DNA of 64,000 bases from Paenibacillus bovis. GTDB taxonomy: Bacteria; Bacillota; Bacilli; Paenibacillales; Paenibacillaceae. The stretch covers positions 3,651,501 through 3,715,500 of the forward strand of contig NZ_CP013023.1 of the NCBI RefSeq assembly GCF_001421015.2, read 5' to 3'. How positions within the stretch are numbered: the first letter of the stretch is position 1; each line of letters begins with the position of its first letter. A model generated the notes under the pieces. It saw only the letters and a list, made by a program, of their open reading frames with translations, was not told the origin of the DNA and did not search any database. The position numbers were made by a program, and so were the translations under genes. Below, piece by piece: positions 1-8,968 of the stretch.

Positions 1-49
1 GGAAAGACACCGACAGATCTTTGATTTGCAATACCGGTTCTGTATTCAA
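1..49 (-). CDS. ABC transporter ATP-binding protein, N-terminus only (partial)
   Basis: Reading the minus strand into the window edge from a TTG at 49 gives MNTEPVLQIKDLSVSF, the typical first strand of an ABC ATPase of the oligopeptide/dipeptide importer type. A GAGGGG ribosome site lies about 10 bases upstream. The Walker motifs lie outside the window, so substrate and subclass cannot be judged. The call rests on the LQIKDLSVSF pattern and the ribosome site only. Confidence 0.6.
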   Translation of the reverse strand, partial: MNTEPVLQIKDLSVSF

Positions 50-183
50 AATTCTGGTTGCCCCCTCATCTCAAACTTTAACGCAATGTAAACATTCCTC
101 ATAAGATTGTTATCATTTTATATTCATAATCTTCCACAGGTCAATAAAATTTAACTTTTTACCAAAATGGACGAAAGATTTTA

Positions 184-224
184 GTAAAAAAGCTATCACC
201 AAATGTAATAAAGGTGATAGCTTA
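184..224 (-). terminator. Rho-independent terminator of the aromatic acid exporter-like gene
   Basis: An 11-bp perfect stem (190-200 with 213-223) is followed on the minus strand by a run of six T. It lies 18 bases past the stop codon of the gene at 242-1216. Confidence 0.85.
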
Positions 225-241
225 TGCCTATAGCGTTATCC

Positions 242-1216
242 TTATTTTACCTTATTATCCTGAGTTAGCAAGGGGTTTCTTGCTTTATCCCGCTTAGAAA
301 TTTTGAGATACTGTTCCAACTCCCTGCACAGCTGCAAAATAGCAGAATATACTTCAAACTCCTCGCGTGTCACCGGCAGTCTGGTTTTACTGAAATCTTC
401 TTCGAATTGTAAAAGCAGCTTTTCTGTTTTCCCTGTATAATAGGGCGTTTTGACATCCTGTGCCAGCTGCTCGAAAATCTCGGCAGCCTGATCTCCCTGG
501 GGCATCTTGCTGTATACCTGTGCTACCAGCTGCATCATATTCTGAATAGAATCCAGATGCTGCTTACGCATGTAAAAGTACACGATCCACGATTCATCCG
601 GATGCAGCATCTGATTTTCCAGCTCACGCTTGGCGGCTGTGTGTCCCTGCTCTACTTTGGCAGTTGCCTGAATCACTTCTTCCCCATCCCATACGTAGGC
701 AGGCTCATGCAGTGTACGAGCAATCTGGTCAAACATCTGGGATAGCAGATCATTCACTTCCCGGCGAATAGCATTTAGCCGCTTATATGGATTTGGCATA
801 TATACCAGATTGACGATAGCAGCCGAGCCCAGTCCGATCAACAGCAGTTCCACTTCGACGAACATGGCATGCGCAGTAAGCAGTCCTCCGTTATAAATGT
901 GCACCACAATTACTGAACTTGTTACAATTCCGCCGCTGAAGCCAGCACGCGTGATGATTGGAAAAGCAAGCAAAATGTACAGCGCAAATACCCAGTGCTG
1001 AAATCCAAAAATTGAAAATAAAACAAACGCACATACCATTCCGATCAAGGATGCAAAAAAACGGGCAGATATGGTCTGAAGACTGCGTTTGCGTGTAACA
1101 TCCACTCCCAGTATGGCGAGCAGTGCTGCCGACATTGCGCTGCTGATTCCCAGCGTGCTCGCTGCTACAACAGCCAGCAGTGCAGCAATGGCGGTCTTGA
1201 TCACGCGAAAGCCCAT
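242..1216 (-). CDS. Aromatic acid exporter family membrane protein (ArAE_1/DUF939, FUSC-like)
   Basis: A 324-residue protein whose N-terminal ~140 residues form about four to five hydrophobic helices, ending at a VYMPNPY segment. A soluble helical C-terminal half follows (about 145-324), the arrangement of ArAE_1 with its C-terminal domain. The family is thought to export aromatic acids or similar small molecules, but substrates are mostly unknown. The start is set by AAGGAG ten bases upstream. The gene appears monocistronic, with its own terminator; the next upstream gene on this strand is 420 bases away. Confidence 0.8.
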   Translation of the reverse strand: MGFRVIKTAIAALLAVVAASTLGISSAMSAALLAILGVDVTRKRSLQTISARFFASLIGMVCAFVLFSIFGFQHWVFALYILLAFPIITRAGFSGGIVTSSVIVVHIYNGGLLTAHAMFVEVELLLIGLGSAAIVNLVYMPNPYKRLNAIRREVNDLLSQMFDQIARTLHEPAYVWDGEEVIQATAKVEQGHTAAKRELENQMLHPDESWIVYFYMRKQHLDSIQNMMQLVAQVYSKMPQGDQAAEIFEQLAQDVKTPYYTGKTEKLLLQFEEDFSKTRLPVTREEFEVYSAILQLCRELEQYLKISKRDKARNPLLTQDNKVK

Positions 1217-1399
1217 CGGTTGTTCTCTCCTTACACTCTTCTCTTAGTAGTATTCTCTATTTATTTATAATCCATCTGTTAAAAGGGTATAGTGTTATAG
1301 CTGAATAACCTGCTTTACCCAGATGGTATTTATCCAAATTCGTATAACATCTATCCTACTTGATTTCGTCTGATCCCACAATGTGAATATAGGTGCAAA

Positions 1400-1438
1400 A
1401 GCCTTTCTCTCACAGGTACATACTGTGAAAGAAAGGCT
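1400..1438 (-). terminator. Hairpin, probable terminator of the carboxypeptidase gene
   Basis: A 16-bp stem with one G-U-type mismatch (1400-1415 with 1423-1438) is followed on the minus strand by TTTTGC. It lies ~200 bases past the carboxypeptidase stop codon. Apart from this hairpin, the 1217-1638 interval shows nothing recognisable. Confidence 0.6.
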
Positions 1439-1638
1439 TGATCATAAAATAGATATGGCCGATTACCTCGGCATCCTTAATCAAATACTATTGGGTAATT
1501 AGTTACATATACCTTATTTGAATACTCAACAGTCAGACCTATTGACTTTATGCGCCAAATTCATGCTACTGATTTTTTTCTACTATAATAAGAGAGAATT
1601 ATTATAAATTAATACATCTACGCCTAAAAACTGGATGA

Positions 1639-3156
1639 TTAGAGTTTATAAATCTCTGTATATTTCTCTTCCAGATAGTCAGCCAGATAATCCGGATTCA
1701 GTTCTTCACCGGTAATAGCCATGATCAATTCGGATGGTGTTCTGCTTTTACCGTAACGATAGATCTTATCGCTCAACCATTCTTTGATCGGCAGCAAATC
1801 ACCTGCAGCAATCCATTGTTCAAACTCCGGCAGCTCCTTGCGCATCGTCTGTGTAATTTGGGCAGCATACATATTACCGAGCGAATAGGAGGCAAAATAA
1901 CCAAAGTCACCGCCGGACCAATGTACATCTTGTAGTACGCCCTGTGCATCATTTGGTGGTGTAATGCCCAGATACTCTTCATATTTGCTGTTCCACACTT
2001 TTGGCAGATCGGCTACAGCCAAATTCTCGTTGAAAATCATTTTCTCGATTTCGTAGCGTACAATGATGTGCAGATTATAAGTAAGCTCATCCGCTTCGAT
2101 ACGAATCAATGAATTCTCTACCATATTGGCAGCACGATAAAACTGCTCTTTGGTTACGTCAGCCAGTTGATCCGGGAACAGAGACTGCAGCTTATCATAA
2201 TAATGATCCCAGAATACACGGCTGCGTCCTACAATATTTTCCCAGAAACGAGACTGGGATTCATGAATCCCCATCGACGTACCGGTAGCCAGCGGTGTAC
2301 CGACCAGATCTGCCGAGATGTTCTGTTCGTACAGCGCATGACCCCCTTCATGCAGCGAGCTGAAGATAGCGCTCATCAGATCTTCCGGATAATAATGCGT
2401 TGTAATACGCACATCTCCCGGATTAAGTCCTGTTGCAAAAGGATGCTCACTTTCATCCAGACGTCCTGCCTGGAAATCATAGCCCATTTGCTCCAGCAGG
2501 AACAGACCGATCTCCTCTTGCTTCTTCAGATCATATTCCTGCTTGAGGAATGAATTATCGGGTTTGTCACTGGACTCCTGAATTTTTTGCAGAAGAGGAA
2601 CCAACCGTGATTTTAACCGGTCAAAAACAGCATCCAGCTTGGCTACGGTCATATCCGGCTCATACATATCGAGCAGTGTATCATAGCGGGTATCCTTGAC
2701 TCCCCAGTAATCAATAAATTCACGATTCATGTCCACGATTTCGGCCAGCATCGGCTCAAAGCCCTGGAAGTCATTATTATGCTTCGCCTCTTCCCATACG
2801 GTCTGGGCATGAGTGGTCAGACTGGAGTACTTTTGAATCTTTTCGGGTGGAACTTTTTGGCTACGTTCGTATTCCTTACGGCATTCGGTTACCGAGCGTT
2901 GATCTATATCGCTCAGCTGATCAAATATCTCCGAACGGGACAGGAAATCGATATAGCTGCCCATTTCTTCGGATATGGAGAGTTTGAATACTTCGGTTGA
3001 GAGCATCCCGATCGTATCTGCACGCATCTCTGCTCCTTTGCGCGGAGCGCCTGTACGCAGATCCCAGCCCAGCAGGCCAAGTGCTTCATGGTAGCTGCTG
3101 ATCTTGCGGACCAGCTGTCGGAATGAGCTTAATACCTGTTCTACATTTTGTTCCAT
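1639..3156 (-). CDS. Carboxypeptidase M32 (thermostable carboxypeptidase Taq family)
   Basis: A 505-residue zinc metallocarboxypeptidase, the usual length for family M32. The zinc-binding HEGGH motif is visible (His269, Glu270, His273), and the IHESQSR motif about 26 residues on supplies the third ligand (Glu299). These cytoplasmic enzymes remove C-terminal residues from peptides with broad specificity. The open frame extends 21 codons further upstream, but AGGTGG eight bases before the ATG at 3156 (MEQNVEQ) marks the real start. It is divergent from the carbonic anhydrase gene, so both promoters must lie in 3157-3431. Confidence 0.93.
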   Translation of the reverse strand: MEQNVEQVLSSFRQLVRKISSYHEALGLLGWDLRTGAPRKGAEMRADTIGMLSTEVFKLSISEEMGSYIDFLSRSEIFDQLSDIDQRSVTECRKEYERSQKVPPEKIQKYSSLTTHAQTVWEEAKHNNDFQGFEPMLAEIVDMNREFIDYWGVKDTRYDTLLDMYEPDMTVAKLDAVFDRLKSRLVPLLQKIQESSDKPDNSFLKQEYDLKKQEEIGLFLLEQMGYDFQAGRLDESEHPFATGLNPGDVRITTHYYPEDLMSAIFSSLHEGGHALYEQNISADLVGTPLATGTSMGIHESQSRFWENIVGRSRVFWDHYYDKLQSLFPDQLADVTKEQFYRAANMVENSLIRIEADELTYNLHIIVRYEIEKMIFNENLAVADLPKVWNSKYEEYLGITPPNDAQGVLQDVHWSGGDFGYFASYSLGNMYAAQITQTMRKELPEFEQWIAAGDLLPIKEWLSDKIYRYGKSRTPSELIMAITGEELNPDYLADYLEEKYTEIYKL

Positions 3157-3431
3157 GATCGGGTCCACCTCGTCATTTGTATTTTGTAACCTTATCCATC
3201 TTGATGATACGTTTTTCAAACCGTATAATCAATGTTACATAATTTAATATTTTGGAATCAAGACATTTACATCCTGTGAAAACTGATGTAAAATTTACTC
3301 GTTTACAGCAGAAAGTCTCATACCGTTGCATAGCAAGGTAATGAAAAAAATTATCATGCGATCATAGGAGATAATTTGAGATTCTATCACCTGTGTTCAC
3401 TATCTAATGTTCTTAATGAGGAGGAATTACA

Positions 3432-4010
3432 ATGGATTCAGTTACAAATATTATGAAGTATAACGAGCAATTCGTGCAGACCAAGGAATATGAAGCTTAT
3501 CGTTCTAGTCCGTTTCCAGAGAAAAAACTGGTTATTCTGACCTGCATGGATACGCGTCTAACCGAGCTGCTGCCCAAAGCAATGAATATCCGCAATGGCG
3601 ATGCCAAAATCATCAAAAATGCGGGCGCCGTTATTTCCCATCCTTATGGAAGTGTTATGCGTAGTGTGCTGGTTGGTCTATACGAACTGCAAGCCGAAGA
3701 GGTTATCGTTGTCGGTCACCACGGCTGCGGTATGGCTGCACTTAATGCAGATCATATGATCAACGAGATCAAGGAACGCGGCGTTTCTCCAACTGTACTG
3801 TCAACTCTGGAACATTCAGGAATTGATTTGAAAAGTTGGCTGCAAGGGTTTGGTAATGAAAAGCAAGGGGTAATAAACAGTGTGGAGATTATTAAGAATC
3901 ATCCATTACTTCCCCCCCATGTACCAGTACACGGCATGATCATTGACCCCGCAACAGGTCAACTGGAATTGCTTGTGAATGGGTACTCCCAACAAGAGAC
4001 ATCATTGTAG
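3432..4010 (+). CDS. Beta-class carbonic anhydrase
   Basis: A 192-residue cytoplasmic enzyme interconverting CO2 and bicarbonate. The class signature is complete: CMDTRL (Cys38, Asp40, Arg42) and GHHGCGM (His96, Cys99) supply the zinc ligands and the Asp-Arg dyad. Length and motifs fit the short beta-CA type found in Bacillaceae and Paenibacillaceae. A GAGGAGG site precedes the ATG. The gene is monocistronic, followed by a strong terminator. Confidence 0.93.
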   Translation: MDSVTNIMKYNEQFVQTKEYEAYRSSPFPEKKLVILTCMDTRLTELLPKAMNIRNGDAKIIKNAGAVISHPYGSVMRSVLVGLYELQAEEVIVVGHHGCGMAALNADHMINEIKERGVSPTVLSTLEHSGIDLKSWLQGFGNEKQGVINSVEIIKNHPLLPPHVPVHGMIIDPATGQLELLVNGYSQQETSL

Positions 4011-4071
4011 CAGAAATCGTGAGCCGGCTCCTTACATAATGAGGAATTAGCACAACCCGATTTACTGCTAA

Positions 4072-4102
4072 AGCCCGGATGAATTCATCCGGGCTCTTTT
4101 TT
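4072..4102 (+). terminator. Rho-independent terminator after carbonic anhydrase
   Basis: A perfectly self-complementary 24-base segment (AGCCCGGATGAA and its complement) is followed by six T residues. Confidence 0.92.
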
Positions 4103-4200
4103 ATCCGCTGAAGGTATTGGTTTGAAAAAGAGTGAATCCTTTTGCTTGTTCATACGTAAGCTTAAATATGACTATTTTTTGTCTAATATGTACTTACTTT

Positions 4201-4263
4201 TGTATGCTTTCTTCTATTTTGTTCGTCGATTTCTTGCGAAAGCATACAGTTGTAGTGTACACT
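4201..4263 (+). promoter_or_regulatory. Inverted repeats over the padR promoter (candidate operator)
   Basis: An 11-bp perfect inverted repeat (TGTATGCTTTC at 4201-4211, its complement at 4238-4248) is followed by the palindrome AGTGTACACT at 4254-4263. A possible promoter, TTGCGA (4234-4239) with an 18-base spacer to TACACT (4258-4263), overlaps both elements. PadR proteins usually bind palindromes and repress themselves, so this is a plausible autoregulatory site. That role is inferred. Confidence 0.5.
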
Positions 4264-4313
4264 TTATTTTAAATCGGCCGATTTTGCTGCTTTAGAGATA
4301 GGAGAGACTGCTT

Positions 4314-4877
4314 ATGAATACGCTATCGTATGGTTTACTTGCACTGCTTGCACGCAAACGTTCATCGGGATATGACCTGATGCTCAGAATCCAGCCTTTC
4401 TGGCAAGCCAAACACAGTCAGATTTACCCACTGCTCTCACGGATGGAAGAACAACAGTTGTTGACTGCAGAATGGGTAAAACAAACCGACAAACCGGACA
4501 AAAAAATCTATGCGATCACTCCACTGGGTGAACAGCGTCTGCATGAATGGATGCAAATGCCTGCCAGTGAACCAGTTACACGGGATGAGCTGGTGCTCAA
4601 AGCGTTCTGTCTGTGGATTACGGACAAGGACACCGCACTCGCATTGTTCCGCAAAAGATCTATTTTCTATCAGGAACAGATTCATTATTTCGAACAGGCA
4701 ATTCACAAAATGCCTGACGAGAGCCACCAGTTCGGTTCTCAGGATTTTGGATTGTATATTTTGCGGCAAAAAGCACTTGGAACTGCAAGATCGAATATGG
4801 AATGGACCACCTGGGTCATCGATATGCTGAAAAATGCGGCTCCACCAGAAATGTCTTCCGAACCACAGCATCACTAG
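4314..4877 (+). CDS. PadR family transcriptional regulator
   Basis: A 187-residue protein. Residues 1-80 form the PadR winged helix (LSYGLLALLARKRSSGYDL, then QIYPLLSRMEEQQLL and a KKIYAITPLGE wing). Residues 90-175 match the helical C-terminal dimerisation domain of the virulence-activator-alpha type. These regulators usually repress transporters or detoxification genes in response to small molecules. No obvious target transporter is adjacent; the downstream genes encode a Tim44-like protein and YxcD. GGAGAG precedes the start. Confidence 0.9.
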   Translation: MNTLSYGLLALLARKRSSGYDLMLRIQPFWQAKHSQIYPLLSRMEEQQLLTAEWVKQTDKPDKKIYAITPLGEQRLHEWMQMPASEPVTRDELVLKAFCLWITDKDTALALFRKRSIFYQEQIHYFEQAIHKMPDESHQFGSQDFGLYILRQKALGTARSNMEWTTWVIDMLKNAAPPEMSSEPQHH

Positions 4878-4993
4878 TATTCATTTACTCTACCGAATTT
4901 ATTTTAAATTTATCTGGAAATTCTGAAACCGGTCGATCGTAATTGCGTATTACCGTAAGAATGACCTAACACACACTATCAACTAGGGGGATA

Positions 4994-5446
4994 ATGGACA
5001 TAATGAAAAAAGTGCTTATGATCTTCATGGCATTTACAGTGGTTTTTGCATCCCTGGGCATTTTTGCCAATGATGCGGATGCAAGACGCGGTGGCGGCGG
5101 ATTCAAATCCCAGCCAAAATCGTACACGAATACACCGAACCGTGCGGATAATAACAGCGGTAGCGTTAACAGCACCAATCGTTCCACTACCAATAACCGC
5201 AGCACAGCTGCTACCAATGGCAAACGCGGATTTTTCAGCGGCGGTAACTTCTTTACAGGCATGATGGTCGGCGGTCTAGCCGGTATGTTGTTCGGCAGCA
5301 TGTTTGCCAACATGGGCTTTATGGGTAACTTCATGGGTCTTCTGATTAACCTGATTGCTATCTATGTACTCTTTATTGCAGCTCGCGGCATCTATCGTAT
5401 GATCCGTCAGCGTAAGAAATCCGCTGACCCTTATAACAGACGTTAA
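4994..5446 (+). CDS. Small Gly/Asn/Ser-rich membrane protein, Tim44-like N-terminal region
   Basis: A 150-residue protein with an N-terminal signal or anchor helix (4-25), a low-complexity RRGGGGF plus Asn/Ser/Thr-rich stretch (31-76), and then two hydrophobic segments rich in Gly, Met and Phe (82-135) with a basic tail. This layout matches the N-terminal half of bacterial proteins labelled Tim44-like lipid-binding transport proteins, but the Tim44 domain itself is absent. AGGGGG lies close to the first ATG; the ATG at 5003 is an alternative start. The stop overlaps the start of the next gene (TAATG), so the two are translationally coupled. Function unknown. Confidence 0.65.
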   Translation: MDIMKKVLMIFMAFTVVFASLGIFANDADARRGGGGFKSQPKSYTNTPNRADNNSGSVNSTNRSTTNNRSTAATNGKRGFFSGGNFFTGMMVGGLAGMLFGSMFANMGFMGNFMGLLINLIAIYVLFIAARGIYRMIRQRKKSADPYNRR

Positions 5447-5742
5447 TGGCAATGCGGCTTAGCATGGATGAGATTATTAATGCAGTATGTCTGAACATCG
5501 CCGAACGTAAAGGCATTCAGCCTACGGATGTAACAGTTCAGCTGGCCTGGGAAGAAGATACAGGCTATACTGCAGAGGTCTGGGCGCAGGGTCGTAGCCA
5601 GTACCTTATTGAAAGTAATCTCATTGAAGCTATTCTGCGGTATATGTTTTCCGAATACAACGCGAGAGTATTCCGGGAACAGGTTGAATTAATTATCAAC
5701 GATGACGTAGAAGAGATTCAGGCTATTATTCACGACAATTAA
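5446..5742 (+). CDS. yxcD: YxcD family protein (DUF2653)
   Basis: A 98-residue soluble acidic protein resembling Bacillus YxcD/DUF2653: an N-terminal helix (MDEIINAVCLNIAERKGI), a central beta hairpin (VQLAWEEDTGYTAEVWAQG) and C-terminal helices. No biochemical function is known for the family. Its start overlaps the stop of the preceding membrane-protein gene by one base, implying co-expression. Internal ATGs at 5452 and 5464 are alternative starts. Confidence 0.75.
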   Translation: MAMRLSMDEIINAVCLNIAERKGIQPTDVTVQLAWEEDTGYTAEVWAQGRSQYLIESNLIEAILRYMFSEYNARVFREQVELIINDDVEEIQAIIHDN

Positions 5743-5780
5743 GTAATTTATTACTTCCAGTATAATATTGTTTTTCATTA

Positions 5781-5819
5781 GCCCCACCTTCTGCCTTTTG
5801 GTAGCAGGCGGGGCTTTTG
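5781..5819 (+). terminator. Rho-independent terminator after yxcD
   Basis: A GC-rich interrupted hairpin (GCCCC at 5781 pairing with GGGGC at 5810-5814, CTGC with GCAG inside) is followed by TTTTGTT. Confidence 0.8.
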
Positions 5820-5915
5820 TTATGCAGTACAGATCATATAGAAAGCTAGAAGCAGGATTGGTTCCTCTTGGTTTTTGCGAATTTTACTCTTCGAAATAAG
5901 AAAGGCTGCGAAAAT

Positions 5916-5960
5916 ATAAAACGCTTTCTTATTGACATTATGGATAAGGATTGTTAGAGT
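5916..5960 (+). promoter_or_regulatory. cre-like site and sigma-A promoter of the 6-phospho-beta-glucosidase gene
   Basis: TTGACA (5932-5937), a 17-base spacer and TAGAGT (5955-5960) form a good sigma-A promoter. Directly upstream, 5916-5930 read on the minus strand gives AAGAAAGCGTTTTAT, two mismatches from the CcpA cre consensus. This suggests catabolite control. The transcript would start near 5967, just ahead of the RAT. Confidence 0.65.
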
Positions 5961-5968
5961 TTTATTGA

Positions 5969-7549
<1,581 letters not shown>

Positions 7550-7741
7550 TCCAGCCGTTTTTAGTCCGGCAGGCTTTTGTTTACTTTTCTTATTCGGATT
7601 GTATCTATTCCAGAGCAGACTTTTTAACGTATTTATTTATCATTTTTATGGGTTCAGCACTATTGGGATAAAGTTCAAAATCCCTCTATCGAAATCTATC
7701 AATCTGCTAATTTTAATCTATCAAGCCATCATTTATGAAGA

Positions 7742-7772
7742 AAGAAGCCTGATTTATGCAGGCTTCTTTTTT
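7742..7772 (+). terminator. Rho-independent terminator after bglH
   Basis: A 10-bp perfect stem (AAGAAGCCTG, 7742-7751, with 7759-7768) runs into a T tract. It separates bglH from the licT transcription unit. Confidence 0.9.
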
Positions 7773-7786
7773 ACGTCATGATAGCG

Positions 7787-7815
7787 TTGACATTCCGGAT
7801 AGTTCCGGCTACACT
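7787..7815 (+). promoter_or_regulatory. Sigma-A promoter of licT
   Basis: TTGACA (7787-7792), a 17-base spacer and TACACT (7810-7815), about 25 bases upstream of the RAT. Confidence 0.65.
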
Positions 7816-7840
7816 AAAAGCATAATTACATACACGATTA

Positions 7841-7930
7841 GGATTGTTACTGGTCACCAGGCAAAACCTAGGCCGCAAGTGTTAAAGGGAACACCCTTTT
7901 AACTGCTTTGCTGTGCTTGAGGTTTTTTTA
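7841..7930 (+). promoter_or_regulatory. RAT/terminator switch in the licT leader
   Basis: A near-canonical RAT at 7841-7868 (GGATTGTTACTGG then CCAGGCAAAACC) overlaps the start of a long terminator hairpin ending in AGGTTTTTTT (about 7864-7930). LicT therefore probably controls its own gene by antitermination. Confidence 0.9.
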
Positions 7931-7963
7931 TTTTTATACAGGTGCAGGAAGCGGGGGAACTTT

Positions 7964-8800
7964 ATGAAAATAGCAAAGATTATTAACAATAATGTAGTCA
8001 GTGTCTATCAGGCGGATGGCACAGAACTGGTCGTGATGGGCCGGGGGATTGCTTTCAAGAAAAAATCCGGTGAAGATGTGGAACAGCATAAAATCCAAAA
8101 AGTGTTTGCACTGAAAAATAAAAAAGCTTCCGATAATTTCAAAATGCTGCTGCGCGAAGTCCCGATCGAGCTGATGGTTATTGTAGAGGAAACTATCAGC
8201 TATAGCTGCCAGACACTCGGCAAACAGCTGAATGAGAATATTTATATTTCACTGACCGACCATGTGAATTTTGCTATTGAACGACATCAGCAGGGAATCG
8301 AAATCAAAAATGCCCTGCTCTGGGAGATCAAGCAACTCTACAAAGAAGAATTCCAAATCGGTCTTCGCATGCTGGAGCAAATCAGGCATAAAATGAATCT
8401 GGAACTACCGGAGGACGAAGCTGCTTTTATCGCTATTCATATTGTCAACGCAGAAATGAATGAAGAAGTAAATACGACAATCAATATTACACGGTTTATG
8501 CATAGTATTATCCATATCGTCAAATACCATTTCAAAACGGACTTTGACGAAGATTCGCTCAGTTACTTCCGCTTTATTACCCACCTCAAATTTTTCGCAC
8601 AGCGTGTAATACATAATACTCACTATGATGATAATTATGATCATCTCTACAATATGATTAAGGAGCAGCATCGAGAAGCAGCGGCCTGCACAGAAAAGAT
8701 CAAGATATTTGTAAGTAAAGAATACGGCCATTTTCTGACCAATGAAGAAATGCTGTATCTGACTGTTCATATTGAAAGAGTCGCAAAATGTATGCGTTGA
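7964..8800 (+). CDS. licT: BglG/LicT-family transcription antiterminator
   Basis: A 278-residue RNA-binding antiterminator. Residues 1-55 are the CAT RNA-binding domain (MKIAKIINNNVVSV); two PRD domains follow. The regulatory histidines fall at the classical LicT positions: His100 and His159 in PRD1, His207 and about His269 in PRD2. They are phosphorylated by EIIB or HPr, so the protein responds to beta-glucoside supply and carbon status. The GGGGG site before ATG 7964 sets the start; the 17 upstream codons are leader. It lies between bglH and bglP, each preceded by its own RAT. Confidence 0.93.
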   Translation: MKIAKIINNNVVSVYQADGTELVVMGRGIAFKKKSGEDVEQHKIQKVFALKNKKASDNFKMLLREVPIELMVIVEETISYSCQTLGKQLNENIYISLTDHVNFAIERHQQGIEIKNALLWEIKQLYKEEFQIGLRMLEQIRHKMNLELPEDEAAFIAIHIVNAEMNEEVNTTINITRFMHSIIHIVKYHFKTDFDEDSLSYFRFITHLKFFAQRVIHNTHYDDNYDHLYNMIKEQHREAAACTEKIKIFVSKEYGHFLTNEEMLYLTVHIERVAKCMR

Positions 8801-8825
8801 CAAAATAATGAAAGCGTTATATTGT
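8797..8825 (+). promoter_or_regulatory. bglP promoter overlapped by a cre site
   Basis: TTGACA (8797-8802, overlapping the licT stop codon), a 17-base spacer and TATTGT (8820-8825). The spacer and -10 contain ATGAAAGCGTTATAT (8808-8822), one mismatch from the cre consensus. CcpA bound here would block RNA polymerase. Confidence 0.75.
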
Positions 8826-8854
8826 AGCAATAACAACTGAATGTAACCGTACCC

Positions 8855-8944
8855 GGATTGTTACTGGTTATGCAGGCAAAACCTGGGTCATGCCAAACAG
8901 CAGGACATTACTGTCTTCTGTTTGACATGGCTCAGGTTTTTTGT
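8855..8944 (+). promoter_or_regulatory. RAT/terminator switch in the bglP leader
   Basis: A RAT at 8855-8883 (GGATTGTTACTGG then GCAGGCAAAACC) overlaps the left arm of a ~20-bp terminator stem (8880-8900 with 8918-8938) followed by six T. Confidence 0.92.
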
Positions 8945-8968
8945 TTGCCCAAAAATGGAGGTGTTCCC

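Noticed and set aside
8858..8968. Longer N-terminus for bglP
   Set aside because: It overlaps the RAT and terminator; the ribosome site and EIIB start are at 8969.
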